A stretch of DNA of 64,000 bases, taken from NCBI RefSeq assembly GCF_024346355.1, contig NZ_JAGQCU010000006.1, forward strand, positions 87,716-151,715, in the 5' to 3' direction. Positions 1-9,187 of this stretch are shown in pieces. The notes below the pieces were generated by a model. The model searched no databases. It was not told where the DNA came from and saw only the letters and a list, made by a program, of their open reading frames with translations. The DNA is from Cyanobium sp. ATX 6A2 (GTDB taxonomy: Bacteria > Cyanobacteriota > Cyanobacteriia > PCC-6307 > Cyanobiaceae). A program made the position numbers and the translations under genes. Position 1 is the first letter of the stretch, and each line of letters starts with the position of its first letter.

Positions 1-2
1 TG

Positions 3-194
3 AACGGCGTCGGCCGACTGTCCCTGCAGAGCGCCGAGAGCCTGCGGCTCAGCGTCAGCGGCCAGTTGCAGTCGTACGTGCTCACGGTGGTGGTGGCGAT
101 CGTGCTGCTACTCACAGGCCTCAGCTGGTGGGGCGGCCTTCCGGAGCTGCTCCCCAACGGGCTCGCTGCGGCCCCGCCGGAGGTGCTGAGATGA
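3..194 (+). CDS. ndhF4: NDH-1 subunit 5 (NdhF4), C-terminal end only
   Basis: The reading frame is open from the left edge and ends in TGA at 192-194, giving 63 residues. It has one clear hydrophobic helix (YVLTVVVAIVLLLTGLSWW) and a short polar tail. The gene overlaps the next start by four bases (ATGA), as ndhF4 and ndhD4 do in picocyanobacterial CO2-uptake operons. I identify it by position and by the C-terminal membrane helix, not by conserved motifs, because most of the gene lies outside the window. NdhF4 would be a proton-pumping antiporter-like subunit of the constitutive CO2-uptake complex NDH-1MS'. Confidence 0.7.
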   Translation, partial: NGVGRLSLQSAESLRLSVSGQLQSYVLTVVVAIVLLLTGLSWWGGLPELLPNGLAAAPPEVLR

Positions 195-1738
195 ACCTGG
201 CCGACCTACCCCTGCTGTCGCTGCTGCTGGCCATTCCCCTGGCGGGCAGCCTGGCCACCATCCTCTGGCCCGGCACACCGCTGCCGGAGCAGCTGCGCCG
301 CGTGGCGATCGTGGTGATGGTGCTGCAGATCCTCACCAGCCTGCTGGTGCTGGTGCCCTTCGATCCCAGTGATCCGGAGCTGCAACTGCGCGAGATCCAC
401 AGCTGGGTGCCGGGCATCGGCCTCGACTATCGCCTCGGGGTCGATGGTCTGTCGCTGCCGCTGGTGCTCATCAACGGTGCTCTGACCCTGGTGTCGGTGG
501 TGTGCACGCGGGAGTTCAGCCGCCGGCCGCGCATCTACTTCTCACTGCTGCTGCTGATCAGCGCGGCGGTGAATGGGGCCTTCCTGGCCGACAACCTGCT
601 GCTGTTCTTCCTCTTCTATGAACTGGAGCTGATTCCCCTGTGGCTGCTGATCTCGATCTGGGGGGGTGCCGGTAGGTCCTACGCGGCCACCAAGTTTCTG
701 ATCTTCACGGCCATCTCCGGGATGCTGATCCTGGGTGCCTTCCTGGGTCTGGCCCTGCTCACCGGCAGCGTGGATTTCAGCCTCACGCCCGTCACCAGCG
801 AGCGACTGGCGATGGGCAGCCAGCTGGTGTTGCTCGGGGCACTGCTGGTGGGCTTCGGCATCAAGATGCCACTGGTGCCGTTCCACACCTGGCTGCCGGA
901 TGCCCACACCCAGGCCTCCACCCCGGTGTCGGTGCTGCTGGCCGGCGTGCTGCTCAAGCTCGGCACCTACGGCCTGCTGCGCTTCGGCATGGGGCTGTTT
1001 CCCGAAGCCTGGGCCAGGCTGGCCCCGGCACTGGCCATCTGGGCGGCGGTGTCGGTGCTGTTCGGCTCCCTGGCCGCCATCGCCCAGCGCGACATGAAGC
1101 GGATGGTGGCCTACAGCTCGGTGGGGCACATGGGCTACGTGCTGCTGGCCGCAGCCGCCGCCACGCCGGTGGCGCTGCTGGGGGCCACATTCCAGATGGT
1201 GAGCCACGGCCTGATCTCGGCCCTGCTGTTCCTGCTGGTGGGCACCGTGTACCGCAAAACCGGCAGCCGCGATCTCGATGTGCTGCGGGGATTGCTGAAC
1301 CCGGAGCGCGGCCTGCCCCTCACCGGCAGCCTGATGATCCTGGCGGTGATGGCCAGTGCCGGGCTCCCTGGAATGGCGGGCTTCATCTCCGAATTTCTCG
1401 TGTTCCGCGGCAGCCTCAATGCCTTCCCCCTGGCCACCCTGCTGTGCATGGTGGGCTCCGGTCTCACCGCCGTGTACTTCCTGCTGCTGGTGAACCGGGC
1501 CTTCTTCGGCCGGCTGGCGATCACGCCGGTGGATGATCCCCTGCGCCACGCCCGGCTGGACATCCAGCTGCCCAGCGTGGCCACGCGCGAAACGGTGCCG
1601 GCCATGGCCCTGGCGGCGGGAGTGGTGGTTCTGGGCCTGCTGCCATCCACCCTGGGCTATCTCAGTGAAGCCACCAGCACCGCCATGGCGCAATTGCCGG
1701 TGCTGCTGGCGGCCATCGGCGAGGGGGGTGCGAGCTGA
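191..1738 (+). CDS. ndhD4: NAD(P)H-quinone oxidoreductase subunit 4 (NdhD4) of the CO2-uptake complex
   Basis: This is a 515-residue, very hydrophobic protein with about 14 membrane helices and the proton-translocating subunit signature: FYELELIPLWLLIS with its key Glu, and the conserved MPLVPFHTWLPDAHTQA. NdhD belongs to the thylakoid NDH-1 membrane arm. The ATG at 191 is chosen over the upstream in-frame start at 128 because it gives the usual N-terminus and an ATGA overlap with ndhF4. The next gene is a CO2 hydration protein, so this is the CO2-uptake (MS') form rather than the respiratory NdhD1. The calling of D4 over D3 rests on the lineage, since alpha-cyanobacteria usually carry only F4/D4/ChpX. 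Confidence 0.92.
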   Translation: MNLADLPLLSLLLAIPLAGSLATILWPGTPLPEQLRRVAIVVMVLQILTSLLVLVPFDPSDPELQLREIHSWVPGIGLDYRLGVDGLSLPLVLINGALTLVSVVCTREFSRRPRIYFSLLLLISAAVNGAFLADNLLLFFLFYELELIPLWLLISIWGGAGRSYAATKFLIFTAISGMLILGAFLGLALLTGSVDFSLTPVTSERLAMGSQLVLLGALLVGFGIKMPLVPFHTWLPDAHTQASTPVSVLLAGVLLKLGTYGLLRFGMGLFPEAWARLAPALAIWAAVSVLFGSLAAIAQRDMKRMVAYSSVGHMGYVLLAAAAATPVALLGATFQMVSHGLISALLFLLVGTVYRKTGSRDLDVLRGLLNPERGLPLTGSLMILAVMASAGLPGMAGFISEFLVFRGSLNAFPLATLLCMVGSGLTAVYFLLLVNRAFFGRLAITPVDDPLRHARLDIQLPSVATRETVPAMALAAGVVVLGLLPSTLGYLSEATSTAMAQLPVLLAAIGEGGAS

Positions 1739-2898
1739 TGCCGGTGATGCCCGCCGAACTCACCATCGACGGCGGCATGCCGCCGGCCGAAGAGCTGGTG
1801 CAGCGCCTGCTCAGCGGTGAGACCCTGCTGGCCGACTCCCCCGATCACCTGCTGGAGGTGGTGGGAGTGCTGGAGAGCTATGGGGAGGTGCTGGATGCCT
1901 ACAGCATCAACCTGATCTATCAGGCGGAGCGTCAGTTCCTCAATCCATTTCCGGTGTTCAAGTATTTCAACGGGGAGATCACACCGGGAAAGATCTGGCG
2001 CTATCTCAACCACGACCGCATCAATTTCGAATATGCCGAATACTGCATGAAGGCCATGCTCTGGCATGGCACCGGCGGGCTCGACGCCTATCTCGACAGT
2101 GATGCCTTCACCGCCTCCTGTAAGGCGATCATCGCCTGCAAGTGCCGCCGGGATCCTCTGCTGGGCCTGCTCCATCCCCTGGCTCCGAGCTTCCTGCCAG
2201 AGCTGATCCGCAGCGCCGCCACCACCCACGCCCTCGGCCAGTTCTGGCGGGTGATGAGCGATCTGTTCCTGGATCTGGCCAGCGCCGAGCGCGACGGCCG
2301 CGTGCGCTCGATCCCGGCAGTGGTGGCATTCATCAAGGATGGGCTGGTGGCCGCCGCCGCCAATCCGATCACCTATGCCGTGGAGATCGGCAGCCAGCCG
2401 CACTGGGTGCTGCCGCCCGAGGCCGGCCTCAGCTTCCTGGTGGATGTGGCGGTTCCCTACGTGGAGGCGGTGTTCCTGCGGGGCATGCCGTTCTTCGGCA
2501 CCGTGAGCTTCAACGCCCAGGCCCGCCAGATCTCCACCGATCAGGGACGCTTCGCCTACGGGGCCCTCTACGCCGATCCCCTGCCCACCATGGGAGCCGG
2601 GATTCCCCCCAGCCTGCTGATGCAGGACATGCTCCGCCACCTACCGGAACCCCTGCACCAGTGGTACCGCCAGCGCAGCCGGGGCGACGGTGACGTGCGG
2701 GTGAAGATCTGCCGCAGCTTTCAGAAATCGATGTTCTGCGTCACCAACGCCGCCATCGACGGCACCATGCCCCACCCCCTCGATGCCGGCGAGCCCACCC
2801 AGCGGCAGGCCAACCGGGCCCACGCCGAGGCCTGGGCGGCGCGTTTGGCCGTGGCCCGTACCGACTGCCTGGACGGCGATCGGCCAGTGAGGGCCTAG
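1738..2898 (+). CDS. chpX: CO2 hydration protein ChpX (CupB)
   Basis: The 386-residue soluble protein starts one base inside the ndhD4 stop codon. Its length and position match ChpX/CupB, the peripheral subunit that makes NDH-1MS' work as a light-driven vectorial carbonic anhydrase. Recognisable family segments are LLEVVGVLESYGEVLDAYSI, NPFPVFKYFNG and KICRSFQKSMFCVTNAAI near the C-terminus. CO2 entering the cell would be turned to bicarbonate for the carboxysome. It is translationally coupled to ndhD4, and the neighbouring acRAF and cbbX genes place the whole set in inorganic-carbon metabolism. Confidence 0.88.
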   Translation: MPVMPAELTIDGGMPPAEELVQRLLSGETLLADSPDHLLEVVGVLESYGEVLDAYSINLIYQAERQFLNPFPVFKYFNGEITPGKIWRYLNHDRINFEYAEYCMKAMLWHGTGGLDAYLDSDAFTASCKAIIACKCRRDPLLGLLHPLAPSFLPELIRSAATTHALGQFWRVMSDLFLDLASAERDGRVRSIPAVVAFIKDGLVAAAANPITYAVEIGSQPHWVLPPEAGLSFLVDVAVPYVEAVFLRGMPFFGTVSFNAQARQISTDQGRFAYGALYADPLPTMGAGIPPSLLMQDMLRHLPEPLHQWYRQRSRGDGDVRVKICRSFQKSMFCVTNAAIDGTMPHPLDAGEPTQRQANRAHAEAWAARLAVARTDCLDGDRPVRA

Positions 2899-2907
2899 GG
2901 TCGACCC

Positions 2908-3180
2908 ATGGAGCAGCCGTGGACCCCCCGCCCCAAGCCCGAGCAGGCCGAGTGGCTGGAGCGGCGCCTGGAGTTCAGCGATTACGCCGGCACCCGCAGC
3001 TTCCTCGAGCGCCTCAACGCGCTCTGTGAGAGCGAGCAGCGCTTCCCCGACATCAGCTTCGGCCGCACCTACGTGAACCTCACCCTGCGGCCCGAGGCCG
3101 AGGGCGAGGGGGTGGGAACGCTGGAGCACGATTTCGCGGCCGCCATCGACGCCCTGGCGGCCAGCGCCCCGCGACCATGA
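2908..3180 (+). CDS. acrAF: Pterin-dehydratase-like Rubisco assembly factor (acRAF)
   Basis: The 90-residue protein has the pterin-4a-carbinolamine dehydratase (DCoH) fold pattern: a W-x-ERRLEF strand, the [11 protein letters not shown] helix, a central [14 protein letters not shown] strand and a C-terminal helix ([13 protein letters not shown]). Next to cbbX and CO2-uptake genes this is the alpha-carboxysome version, which acts as a chaperone for form IA Rubisco assembly rather than as a dehydratase. It overlaps cbbX by four bases. A generic pterin dehydratase cannot be excluded without alignment of the active-site histidines. Confidence 0.75.
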   Translation: MEQPWTPRPKPEQAEWLERRLEFSDYAGTRSFLERLNALCESEQRFPDISFGRTYVNLTLRPEAEGEGVGTLEHDFAAAIDALAASAPRP

Positions 3181-4112
3181 CAGAAGCCCCAGGGCCCCAA
3201 TCCAGGCCCGACGGGGCGGTGGATCTGCGGGCGGAGTACGAGAGAGCGGGGGTGCAGGCGGTGCTCGATCAGCTTGATCGTGAGCTGGTGGGGCTCAAAC
3301 CGGTGAAGGCCCGCATCCGCGAGATTGCCGCCCTGCTGGTGGTGAACCGGGCCCGCGAGCTGGTGGGGCTGGAAACGGCGCCGCCCAGTCTGCACATGTC
3401 GTTCACGGGACGGCCCGGCACTGGCAAGACCACAGTGGCCGAGCGCATGAGCAAGATCCTGCACGGGCTGGGCTACGTGCGCCAGGGCCATGTGGTCACG
3501 GCCACCCGCGATGACCTGGTGGGGCAGTACATCGGCCACACCGCCCCCAAGACCCGGGAGATGCTCAAACGGGCGATGGGCGGGGTGCTGTTCATCGACG
3601 AGGCCTATTACCTCTACCGGCCGGAGAACGAGCGCGACTATGGAGCCGAGGCGATCGAGATCCTGCTGCAGGTGATGGAAAGCAACCGCGACGATCTGGT
3701 GGTGATCTTTGCCGGCTACAAGGAGCGCATGGATGTGTTCTACCAGAGCAATCCTGGCCTCTCCTCGCGGGTTGCCAACCACATCGACTTCCCCGACTAC
3801 AGCGCCGAGGAGCTGCTGGCCATCGCCCAGCTGATTCTGGCGGCTGAAAATTACCGCTTCAGCGACGAGGCCCGATTCGCCTTCGGCGACTACATCCAGC
3901 GGCGCATGCAGCTGCCCTTCTTCGCCAACGCCCGCTCGATCCGCAATGCCATCGATCGGGCCCGCATGCGCCAGGCCAACCGTCTGTTCAGCCGCATGGG
4001 CTCTGCGGTGACCAAGCTCGATCTGATGACGATCGAAGCGGAGGACATCACCGCCAGCCGGGTGTTCCAGGGTGAAGTGGAGGGCCTCGATCCCGCCAGA
4101 CCGCTGATCTAG
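3177..4112 (+). CDS. cbbX: CbbX-family AAA+ Rubisco activase
   Basis: This 311-residue AAA+ ATPase has Walker [10 protein letters not shown] (about residues 78-86), Walker [12 protein letters not shown], a pore loop around [10 protein letters not shown] and the sensor region [11 protein letters not shown]. CbbX-type proteins are hexameric motors that pull the C-terminal tail of the Rubisco large subunit to remove inhibitory sugar phosphates. The gene starts inside acRAF and follows the NDH-1MS' genes, so the five genes look like one carbon-fixation transcription unit. A CbbX homologue in a form-IA Rubisco cyanobacterium is known, but its exact role there is less established than in red algae and proteobacteria. 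Confidence 0.85.
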   Translation: MTEAPGPQSRPDGAVDLRAEYERAGVQAVLDQLDRELVGLKPVKARIREIAALLVVNRARELVGLETAPPSLHMSFTGRPGTGKTTVAERMSKILHGLGYVRQGHVVTATRDDLVGQYIGHTAPKTREMLKRAMGGVLFIDEAYYLYRPENERDYGAEAIEILLQVMESNRDDLVVIFAGYKERMDVFYQSNPGLSSRVANHIDFPDYSAEELLAIAQLILAAENYRFSDEARFAFGDYIQRRMQLPFFANARSIRNAIDRARMRQANRLFSRMGSAVTKLDLMTIEAEDITASRVFQGEVEGLDPARPLI

Positions 4113-4139
4113 GCTCGCCGTGAACAATTAATCGAGCCC

Positions 4140-4658
4140 ATGCCTCTGGCGTCCTTCTGCAGATCTCTGCTGACCCGATCACAGCTGGCGGCTCTCGCCC
4201 TGGCCTGTGGCCTGCCCCTGGCGGGCACCACTGCCGCGCGTGCTGAAACCTGCACCTTTCTGCGGCCGATCGGTGGCGACAGGGAGAGCAACATCGTGTC
4301 CAAGCGTGTTGAACGGCCGAAGGTGATGCCCATGGGCATGCTGCTTGGCCAGACCAACTGGAACACCGATTTCATCGTTGATCAGCCCTACAGCAGATAC
4401 AAGTTTTTCTTCACAGCCAACTCATCCGATCCCAACGCCACCTATCCGGTGGAGGGATTCATGAAATTCACTGATGGGACGAGCTTGAAGGTCATTGATC
4501 AGGAGATGAGCCCGCCGACCGGCACCGGCAAGATGTTCGGCCCCTTCCTGGCCGTGCCCGGCAAGCAGGCCAGCCAGATGAACTTCAAGGTGGGTGCCAG
4601 CAAGAACCCGGAAGCGACAGGCTTCAGCTACCGCATCTCCGTGCAGGGCTGCAACTGA
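4140..4658 (+). CDS. Secreted protein of unknown function
   Basis: The 172-residue protein has a clear signal peptide (Arg-containing n-region, LAALALACGLPLAG, then ARAET). The mature part has only two cysteines (Cys near its start and the Cys-Asn end), which could form a disulfide. Segments such as YSRYKFFFTANSSDPNATYPVEGFMKF suggest a beta-rich periplasmic domain. I do not recognise a family. It starts 28 bases after cbbX and may be cotranscribed; the convergent dnaA gene lies beyond it. Confidence 0.7.
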   Translation: MPLASFCRSLLTRSQLAALALACGLPLAGTTAARAETCTFLRPIGGDRESNIVSKRVERPKVMPMGMLLGQTNWNTDFIVDQPYSRYKFFFTANSSDPNATYPVEGFMKFTDGTSLKVIDQEMSPPTGTGKMFGPFLAVPGKQASQMNFKVGASKNPEATGFSYRISVQGCN

Positions 4659-4688
4659 TCAGCCGCCACGGGATCAGCCGCCAGTAGG

Positions 4689-6077
4689 TCAGCGCCGGCG
4701 GCGGCAGTCGATCTGCAGCAGGTCACGCACCTGCTGCACCTGGCGGGCAAGCACTGGATCAGTGTGGACCTTCTTCTCGATCTGCTCCACCGCGTACATC
4801 ACCGTGGAGTGATCCTTGCCGCCGAACACCTCGCCAATGCGCGGCAGGGACAGGTTGGTGTTCTGGCGCATCAGGTACATGCCCACCTGGCGGGCCTGGC
4901 TCACGGCCCGCTTGCGGCTGGGACTGCGCATCTCATCGGCCCCCACGCCGAACACCTCTGACACCTTGGCCAGCACCTGATCCGGTTTCACCTCCACATC
5001 GCCACCGGCCGGATCGAGCATCGGCGCCACCGACTCCACCGTCATCGGCAGGCCGGTGATCGAAGCGAAGGCCACCGCCCGGGTGAGCGCCCCCTCCAGT
5101 TCGCGGATGTTGGAGGTGAAGCGACCGGCGATGAACTGGATCAGCTCCCGCGGCAAACGCATCTGTTCCTGCTCCGCTTTCTTGTGCAGGATCGCCATGC
5201 GGGTTTCCAGGTCAGGGACCTGGATGTCGGCGATCAGGCCCATGGAGAAGCGCGAGATCAGGCGCTCCTGCAAGCGGGGAATCTGGCTGGGGGGGCGGTC
5301 GGAGGCGATCACGATCTGCCGGCCGGCCTCATGCAGGGCATTGAAGGTATGGAAGAACTCCTCCTGGGTGTATTCCTTGCCCTCAATGAACTGGATGTCA
5401 TCCACCAGGATGAGATCGGCGGCGCGGTAGCGGTCGCGGAAGCTCTGCATGGCGTCCTTGCGGATCGCCTGGATCAGGTCGTTGGTGAAGCTCTCGGTGG
5501 ACACATAAAACACCCGCGCCTCGGGGTCGATCTCCAGCCGGTAGTGGCCGATCGCCTGCATCAGGTGGGTCTTGCCCAGACCCACGCCACCGCACACGAA
5601 CAGGGGGTTGAACTCCCTGCCCGGCGCTTCGGCCACCGCCAGGGCCGCCGCATGGGCCATGCGGCTGTTGGGGCCCACCACGAAGCGGTTGAACACGTAG
5701 CGCGGGTTCAACCCGGATCCCACCGGGCGCGGTGGCGCCACGGACTGGGAGCGGGAGCCGGTCGGCGACGCGCCGCGGGCTGCGGGCGCGATGGATGCCG
5801 GGGCCAGCAGCGTGTCGTCGCCAATGGCCGCCGACACCTCCACCTGCACCGCGGTGCCGGTGATCTGTCCCGCAGCCGCCTCAATGGTGCCGAGGTAATT
5901 CTTGCGCAGCCACCCGCAGGCAAAGCTGTTGGGGGCCTCGAGCGCCAGCCGCTGGCCATCGAAGCCCAGGCAGCGTGCCGGCCGGATCCAGGTTTCGAAG
6001 GTGGGCTTGCTGAGGTTGGCCTGGAGCGTCTGCTGAATCTGGTGCCACAGCTGGTCGTCCTGCTGCACCGATCCCAC
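4689..6077 (-). CDS. dnaA: Chromosomal replication initiator DnaA
   Basis: This is a DnaA of about 462 residues with all domains: N-terminal DnaB/HU-interaction domain ([22 protein letters not shown]), a Pro-rich linker, an AAA+ core with Walker [10 protein letters not shown] and Walker [10 protein letters not shown], and the C-terminal DNA-binding domain with the DnaA signature ([29 protein letters not shown]). The open frame extends to 6110 via TTG, but the GTG at 6077 (or 6068) fits the family N-terminus better. It recognises DnaA boxes and opens the origin. Cyanobacterial dnaA is often not next to oriC, and I see no cluster of DnaA boxes here. Confidence 0.95.
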   Translation of the reverse strand: MGSVQQDDQLWHQIQQTLQANLSKPTFETWIRPARCLGFDGQRLALEAPNSFACGWLRKNYLGTIEAAAGQITGTAVQVEVSAAIGDDTLLAPASIAPAARGASPTGSRSQSVAPPRPVGSGLNPRYVFNRFVVGPNSRMAHAAALAVAEAPGREFNPLFVCGGVGLGKTHLMQAIGHYRLEIDPEARVFYVSTESFTNDLIQAIRKDAMQSFRDRYRAADLILVDDIQFIEGKEYTQEEFFHTFNALHEAGRQIVIASDRPPSQIPRLQERLISRFSMGLIADIQVPDLETRMAILHKKAEQEQMRLPRELIQFIAGRFTSNIRELEGALTRAVAFASITGLPMTVESVAPMLDPAGGDVEVKPDQVLAKVSEVFGVGADEMRSPSRKRAVSQARQVGMYLMRQNTNLSLPRIGEVFGGKDHSTVMYAVEQIEKKVHTDPVLARQVQQVRDLLQIDCRRRR

Positions 6078-6172
6078 GCCTCTCCGGTCGCGAACTCTAC
6101 GCAGAGCCAACCCACCGCACCGTCTTTAATAAAGCGGAATGCCCGCGCAGCTGCCGCTCGCCACCCTCCCCC

Positions 6173-7321
6173 ATGCCACGCACCGCTCCCTGCTCCCGCA
6201 GCGCCGGCCTCGCCGGCCTGATCGCCGCAGTGGCGTTGCTGGCCGGCTGCGGCGGCCGCACCATCCCCGGCCTGCCGCGCCTGCCGGGAGAGAACGGCGG
6301 CGAGACGGTGCGCATCAGCGACGCGCCACCGGCGGCGCCGCTGCAGGCCAGCAGCAACGTGATCGTGGAGGCTGTGGAGAAGGTGGGGCCGGCCGTGGTG
6401 CGGATCGACACCACAAAGCGGGTGATCAATCCCCTCGGCGGCCTCTTCGGCCGCGGGCCCACGATTCAGCAACAGCAGGGCCAGGGTTCGGGCTTCATCA
6501 CCCGCTCCGACGGGGTGATCCTCACCAACGCCCACGTGGTGGAGGGCGCCAGTGATGTGTCGATCACCCTTCCCGATGGCCGCAGCTTCAGCGGCAAGGT
6601 GCTGGGCACCGACCCGCTCACCGACGTGGGGTTGGTGAAGGTGGTGGCCAGCAAGCTGCCCGTGGCGCCGCTGGGGGACTCCAGCCGCGTGCGGCCGGGT
6701 GAATGGGCGATCGCCATCGGCAACCCCCTCGGCCTCGACAACACCGTGACCGCCGGGATCATCAGCGCCATCCAGCGCACCAATGCCGTGGGTGAGGGCC
6801 AGCGGGTGCCCTACATCCAAACCGACGCCGCCGTGAATCCAGGCAACAGCGGCGGTCCGCTGATCAATGACCGCGGCCAGGTGATCGGCATCAACACCGC
6901 CATCCGCCAGGCTCCCGGCGCCGGCCTGAGCTTCGCGATCCCGATCGATGTGGCCCGCCAGATCGCTGCCCAGATCCTCGAGCGGGGCTACGCCAGTCAC
7001 CCCTACATCGGTGTGCGGCTGCAGGCGATCACGCCCCAGCTGGCCCGCGAGATCAACGCCAGCACCGACGAGTGCCGCCTGCCCGAGGTGAATGGGGTGG
7101 TGGTGGTGGACGTGATGCCCGACAGCCCGGCCGACCGGGGTGGCATCCGATCCTGCGACCTGATCGAAAAGGTGGGCGGCGACGCGGTGCGCAACCCCTC
7201 CGAGGTGCAGCTGGGCGTGGACAAGGTGCGGGTGGGCGAGGATCTGGAGATCGTGGTGCGCCGCGGTAACGAGAGCCGCACCCTCACCGTGAAGCCCGCC
7301 GAACTGCCACGCCAGGGTTGA
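6173..7321 (+). CDS. Trypsin-like serine protease of the HhoA/DegP family, lipoprotein
   Basis: The 382-residue protease carries the catalytic triad His (LTNAHVVEG), Asp (LTDVGLVKV) and Ser (NPGNSGGPLI) in DegP order, followed by one PDZ domain (GVVVVDVMPDSPADRGGI). The N-terminus ends in a lipobox-like LLAGC, so the protein is probably membrane-anchored in the periplasm or thylakoid lumen. Cyanobacterial HhoA/HhoB/HtrA proteases degrade damaged envelope and photosystem proteins. It faces away from dnaA, so the 6078-6172 gap probably holds divergent promoters. Which of the three paralogues it is cannot be told from sequence alone. Confidence 0.9.
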   Translation: MPRTAPCSRSAGLAGLIAAVALLAGCGGRTIPGLPRLPGENGGETVRISDAPPAAPLQASSNVIVEAVEKVGPAVVRIDTTKRVINPLGGLFGRGPTIQQQQGQGSGFITRSDGVILTNAHVVEGASDVSITLPDGRSFSGKVLGTDPLTDVGLVKVVASKLPVAPLGDSSRVRPGEWAIAIGNPLGLDNTVTAGIISAIQRTNAVGEGQRVPYIQTDAAVNPGNSGGPLINDRGQVIGINTAIRQAPGAGLSFAIPIDVARQIAAQILERGYASHPYIGVRLQAITPQLAREINASTDECRLPEVNGVVVVDVMPDSPADRGGIRSCDLIEKVGGDAVRNPSEVQLGVDKVRVGEDLEIVVRRGNESRTLTVKPAELPRQG

Positions 7322-7929
7322 GCAGCACCCGGGAGCTGGTGGTGATGGCGCGCTGGCCCGCCCCCGGCCGCTGCAAGAGCCGCCTGGCTGCCGGTATCGG
7401 CAGGCGCCGAGCCGCGGCCGTGCAGGAGGGGTTGTGCCTGCACACCTGCGCCGTGGCCCGGCAGGCGCAGCGGCGCCTGGCCTTTGGCCTGGTGCTGGCG
7501 GTGCAGGGGCTGGGGCCGCGGGCCCGGCGGCGCTGGGGCACCGCCCTGGGCTGCGACCGGGCCGTGGCCCAGGGCGGCGGCAGCCTGGGCCTGCGCCTGC
7601 AGCGCCAGCTGCTGGCTGCCAGGCGCCGGGGGGCCCGGCAGGTGGTGCTGGTGGGCAGCGATCTGCCGCTGCTGGAGGCCGCTGAACTGGAACGGGCCTT
7701 CCGGGCCCTGGACAGGGCACCGCTGGTGCTGGGTCCGGCCGCAGACGGGGGCTACTGGCTGATCGGCCTGCGCGGCTCCTGGCCGGCGCTGTTCAGCGGC
7801 ATCCCCTGGGGCAGCGGCGGGGTACTGGAGCACACCAGCCGCACGGCGGCCCGGCTGGGGCTGGAGCCCGAGTGGCTCAGCTGCCGCCACGACCTCGACT
7901 GGCCGGCCGACCTGGCCAGCTGGCGCTGA
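7318..7929 (+). CDS. TIGR04282-type (DUF2064) nucleotide-sugar-transferase-like protein
   Basis: This 203-residue protein has the family hallmarks VMARWPAPGRCKSRLA at the N-terminus, VLVGSDLPLL in the middle, and GPAADGGYWLIGL, the NTP-binding-like loops of an A-type glycosyltransferase fold. It begins with TTG overlapping the protease stop by four bases. TIGR04282 proteins commonly stand next to TIGR04283 glycosyltransferases, as here; their substrate is not firmly known. Confidence 0.85.
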   Translation: MSSTRELVVMARWPAPGRCKSRLAAGIGRRRAAAVQEGLCLHTCAVARQAQRRLAFGLVLAVQGLGPRARRRWGTALGCDRAVAQGGGSLGLRLQRQLLAARRRGARQVVLVGSDLPLLEAAELERAFRALDRAPLVLGPAADGGYWLIGLRGSWPALFSGIPWGSGGVLEHTSRTAARLGLEPEWLSCRHDLDWPADLASWR

Positions 7930-7935
7930 AGTCGG

Positions 7936-8640
7936 ATGGATGGGCTGAGCGTGGTGATCGCCGCCCGCAACGAGAGCGCCCGCCTGCCGGCTCTGCTGGC
8001 CCAGCTGGCGGAGCAGCCCGCACTGGTGCGGGAGGTGCTGGTGGTGGATGGCGGCAGCAGGGACGCCACCGCCCTGGTGGCCCGGCTGGCCGGTGCCCGG
8101 CTGCTGCGCTGCACCCCGGGACGGGGCCGGCAGCTGGCCCTGGGCGCCGCCGAGGCGCGGGGTGCCTGGCTGATGCTTCTCCATGCCGACGTGCGCCTGC
8201 CGCGGCACTGGAGCGCCCGCATCGCCCGCGCGATCGGAGCCCACAGCGTTCAACCCGCCGCTGCGCCGGCCCGGGCCTGGTATTTCGATCTGGCCATCGA
8301 GGGCCGCAACCCCGCCCTGCGGCTGGTGGAACTGGGGACAGCACTGCGCAGCCGCTGGCTGCAGCTGCCCTACGGCGATCAGGGCCTGCTGCTCAGCCGC
8401 GACCTCTACGACGCCGTGGGCGGGATGCGGCCACTGCCGCTGATGGAGGATCTGGAGCTGGTCCAGCGCCTGCGCCGGCAGGCCCGGCTGCGCAGCCTCG
8501 GGGCAGATCTGCAGGTGGACGGGAGCCGCTGGCGGCGGCTGGGGGTCTGGCGCACCACCCTGACCAATGCCCGCCTGCGCCGTGCCTGGCGCCGTGGTGA
8601 ACCGCTGGAGCTGCTGGAGCGGCGCTACTACGGCCGCTGA
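7936..8640 (+). CDS. TIGR04283-type family 2 glycosyltransferase
   Basis: This 234-residue GT-A glycosyltransferase starts with the typical LSVVIAARNESARLPALLAQL and has VLVVDGGSRDATALVA and the metal-binding-like LHADVRLP in place of DxD. FPYGDQG-type active-site sequence is present as LPYGDQGLL, with a catalytic-base-like MEDLELVQRLR near the end. It follows its usual TIGR04282 partner by six bases. The pair probably builds or modifies a glycolipid or hopanoid-like product, but the substrate is not shown by sequence. Confidence 0.88.
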   Translation: MDGLSVVIAARNESARLPALLAQLAEQPALVREVLVVDGGSRDATALVARLAGARLLRCTPGRGRQLALGAAEARGAWLMLLHADVRLPRHWSARIARAIGAHSVQPAAAPARAWYFDLAIEGRNPALRLVELGTALRSRWLQLPYGDQGLLLSRDLYDAVGGMRPLPLMEDLELVQRLRRQARLRSLGADLQVDGSRWRRLGVWRTTLTNARLRRAWRRGEPLELLERRYYGR

Positions 8641-8665
8641 TTAAGGGCTCCACAGGCCGGCGGGG

Positions 8666-9154
8666 TCAGGGGGCGTACCAGAAGGCACAGCGGCGCTGCA
8701 GGGGCTCCAGCTCCCAGCCCTGGTTCTGGTAGAACCCCACCACCCCCGGGTCGGCGAACAGGCTCACCCGCTCCACCTCCAGCTCGCGCAACTGATCGAG
8801 CACGTAGGCCATCAGGGAGCGGCCGAGCCCGGCCCCCTGGTAGTGGGGATGGACGGCCACATCCCACACGGTGGCCTCGACCACCCCATCGCCGGTGCAG
8901 CGGGCAAAGCCCACCAGCCGGGGCACGCGCGGATCATGGCGCCACAGACCCACCCGCAGCAGGCTGTGCTGCAGGGCCTTGCGCACCCGCCGCAGCGGGC
9001 GGCGACTCCAGCCCACGGCATCGCAGAGCTGCTCGAGCTCGAACAGATCAATGGCCCGCTCCCTGCTCAGCACCAGGCTCAACTCCTGGTTGGGCGTCTC
9101 GCAGAGGCGATGGCCGGGCCCGTAGAGATCGCTGAGCAGGTCCACCGGGGGCAC
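8666..9154 (-). CDS. GNAT-family N-acetyltransferase
   Basis: The C-terminal half shows the acetyl-CoA binding core VWDVAVHPHYQGAGLGRSLM with the Q/RxxGxG/A loop, then LFADPGVVGFYQNQGWE. The open frame runs far upstream, but that part only mirrors the hydrolase gene on the other strand, so I place the start at the GTG at 9154 (about 162 residues). The substrate is unknown. It is a stand-alone gene, divergent from the hydrolase at 9188. Confidence 0.82.
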   Translation of the reverse strand: MPPVDLLSDLYGPGHRLCETPNQELSLVLSRERAIDLFELEQLCDAVGWSRRPLRRVRKALQHSLLRVGLWRHDPRVPRLVGFARCTGDGVVEATVWDVAVHPHYQGAGLGRSLMAYVLDQLRELEVERVSLFADPGVVGFYQNQGWELEPLQRRCAFWYAP

Positions 9155-9187
9155 GCCTGTGCAGACGGGGTGGCACGATCCTGACTG

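Noticed and set aside
1657..2640. Long leftward frames opposite ndhD4 and chpX
   Set aside because: They mirror conserved rightward genes and have no recognisable domains.
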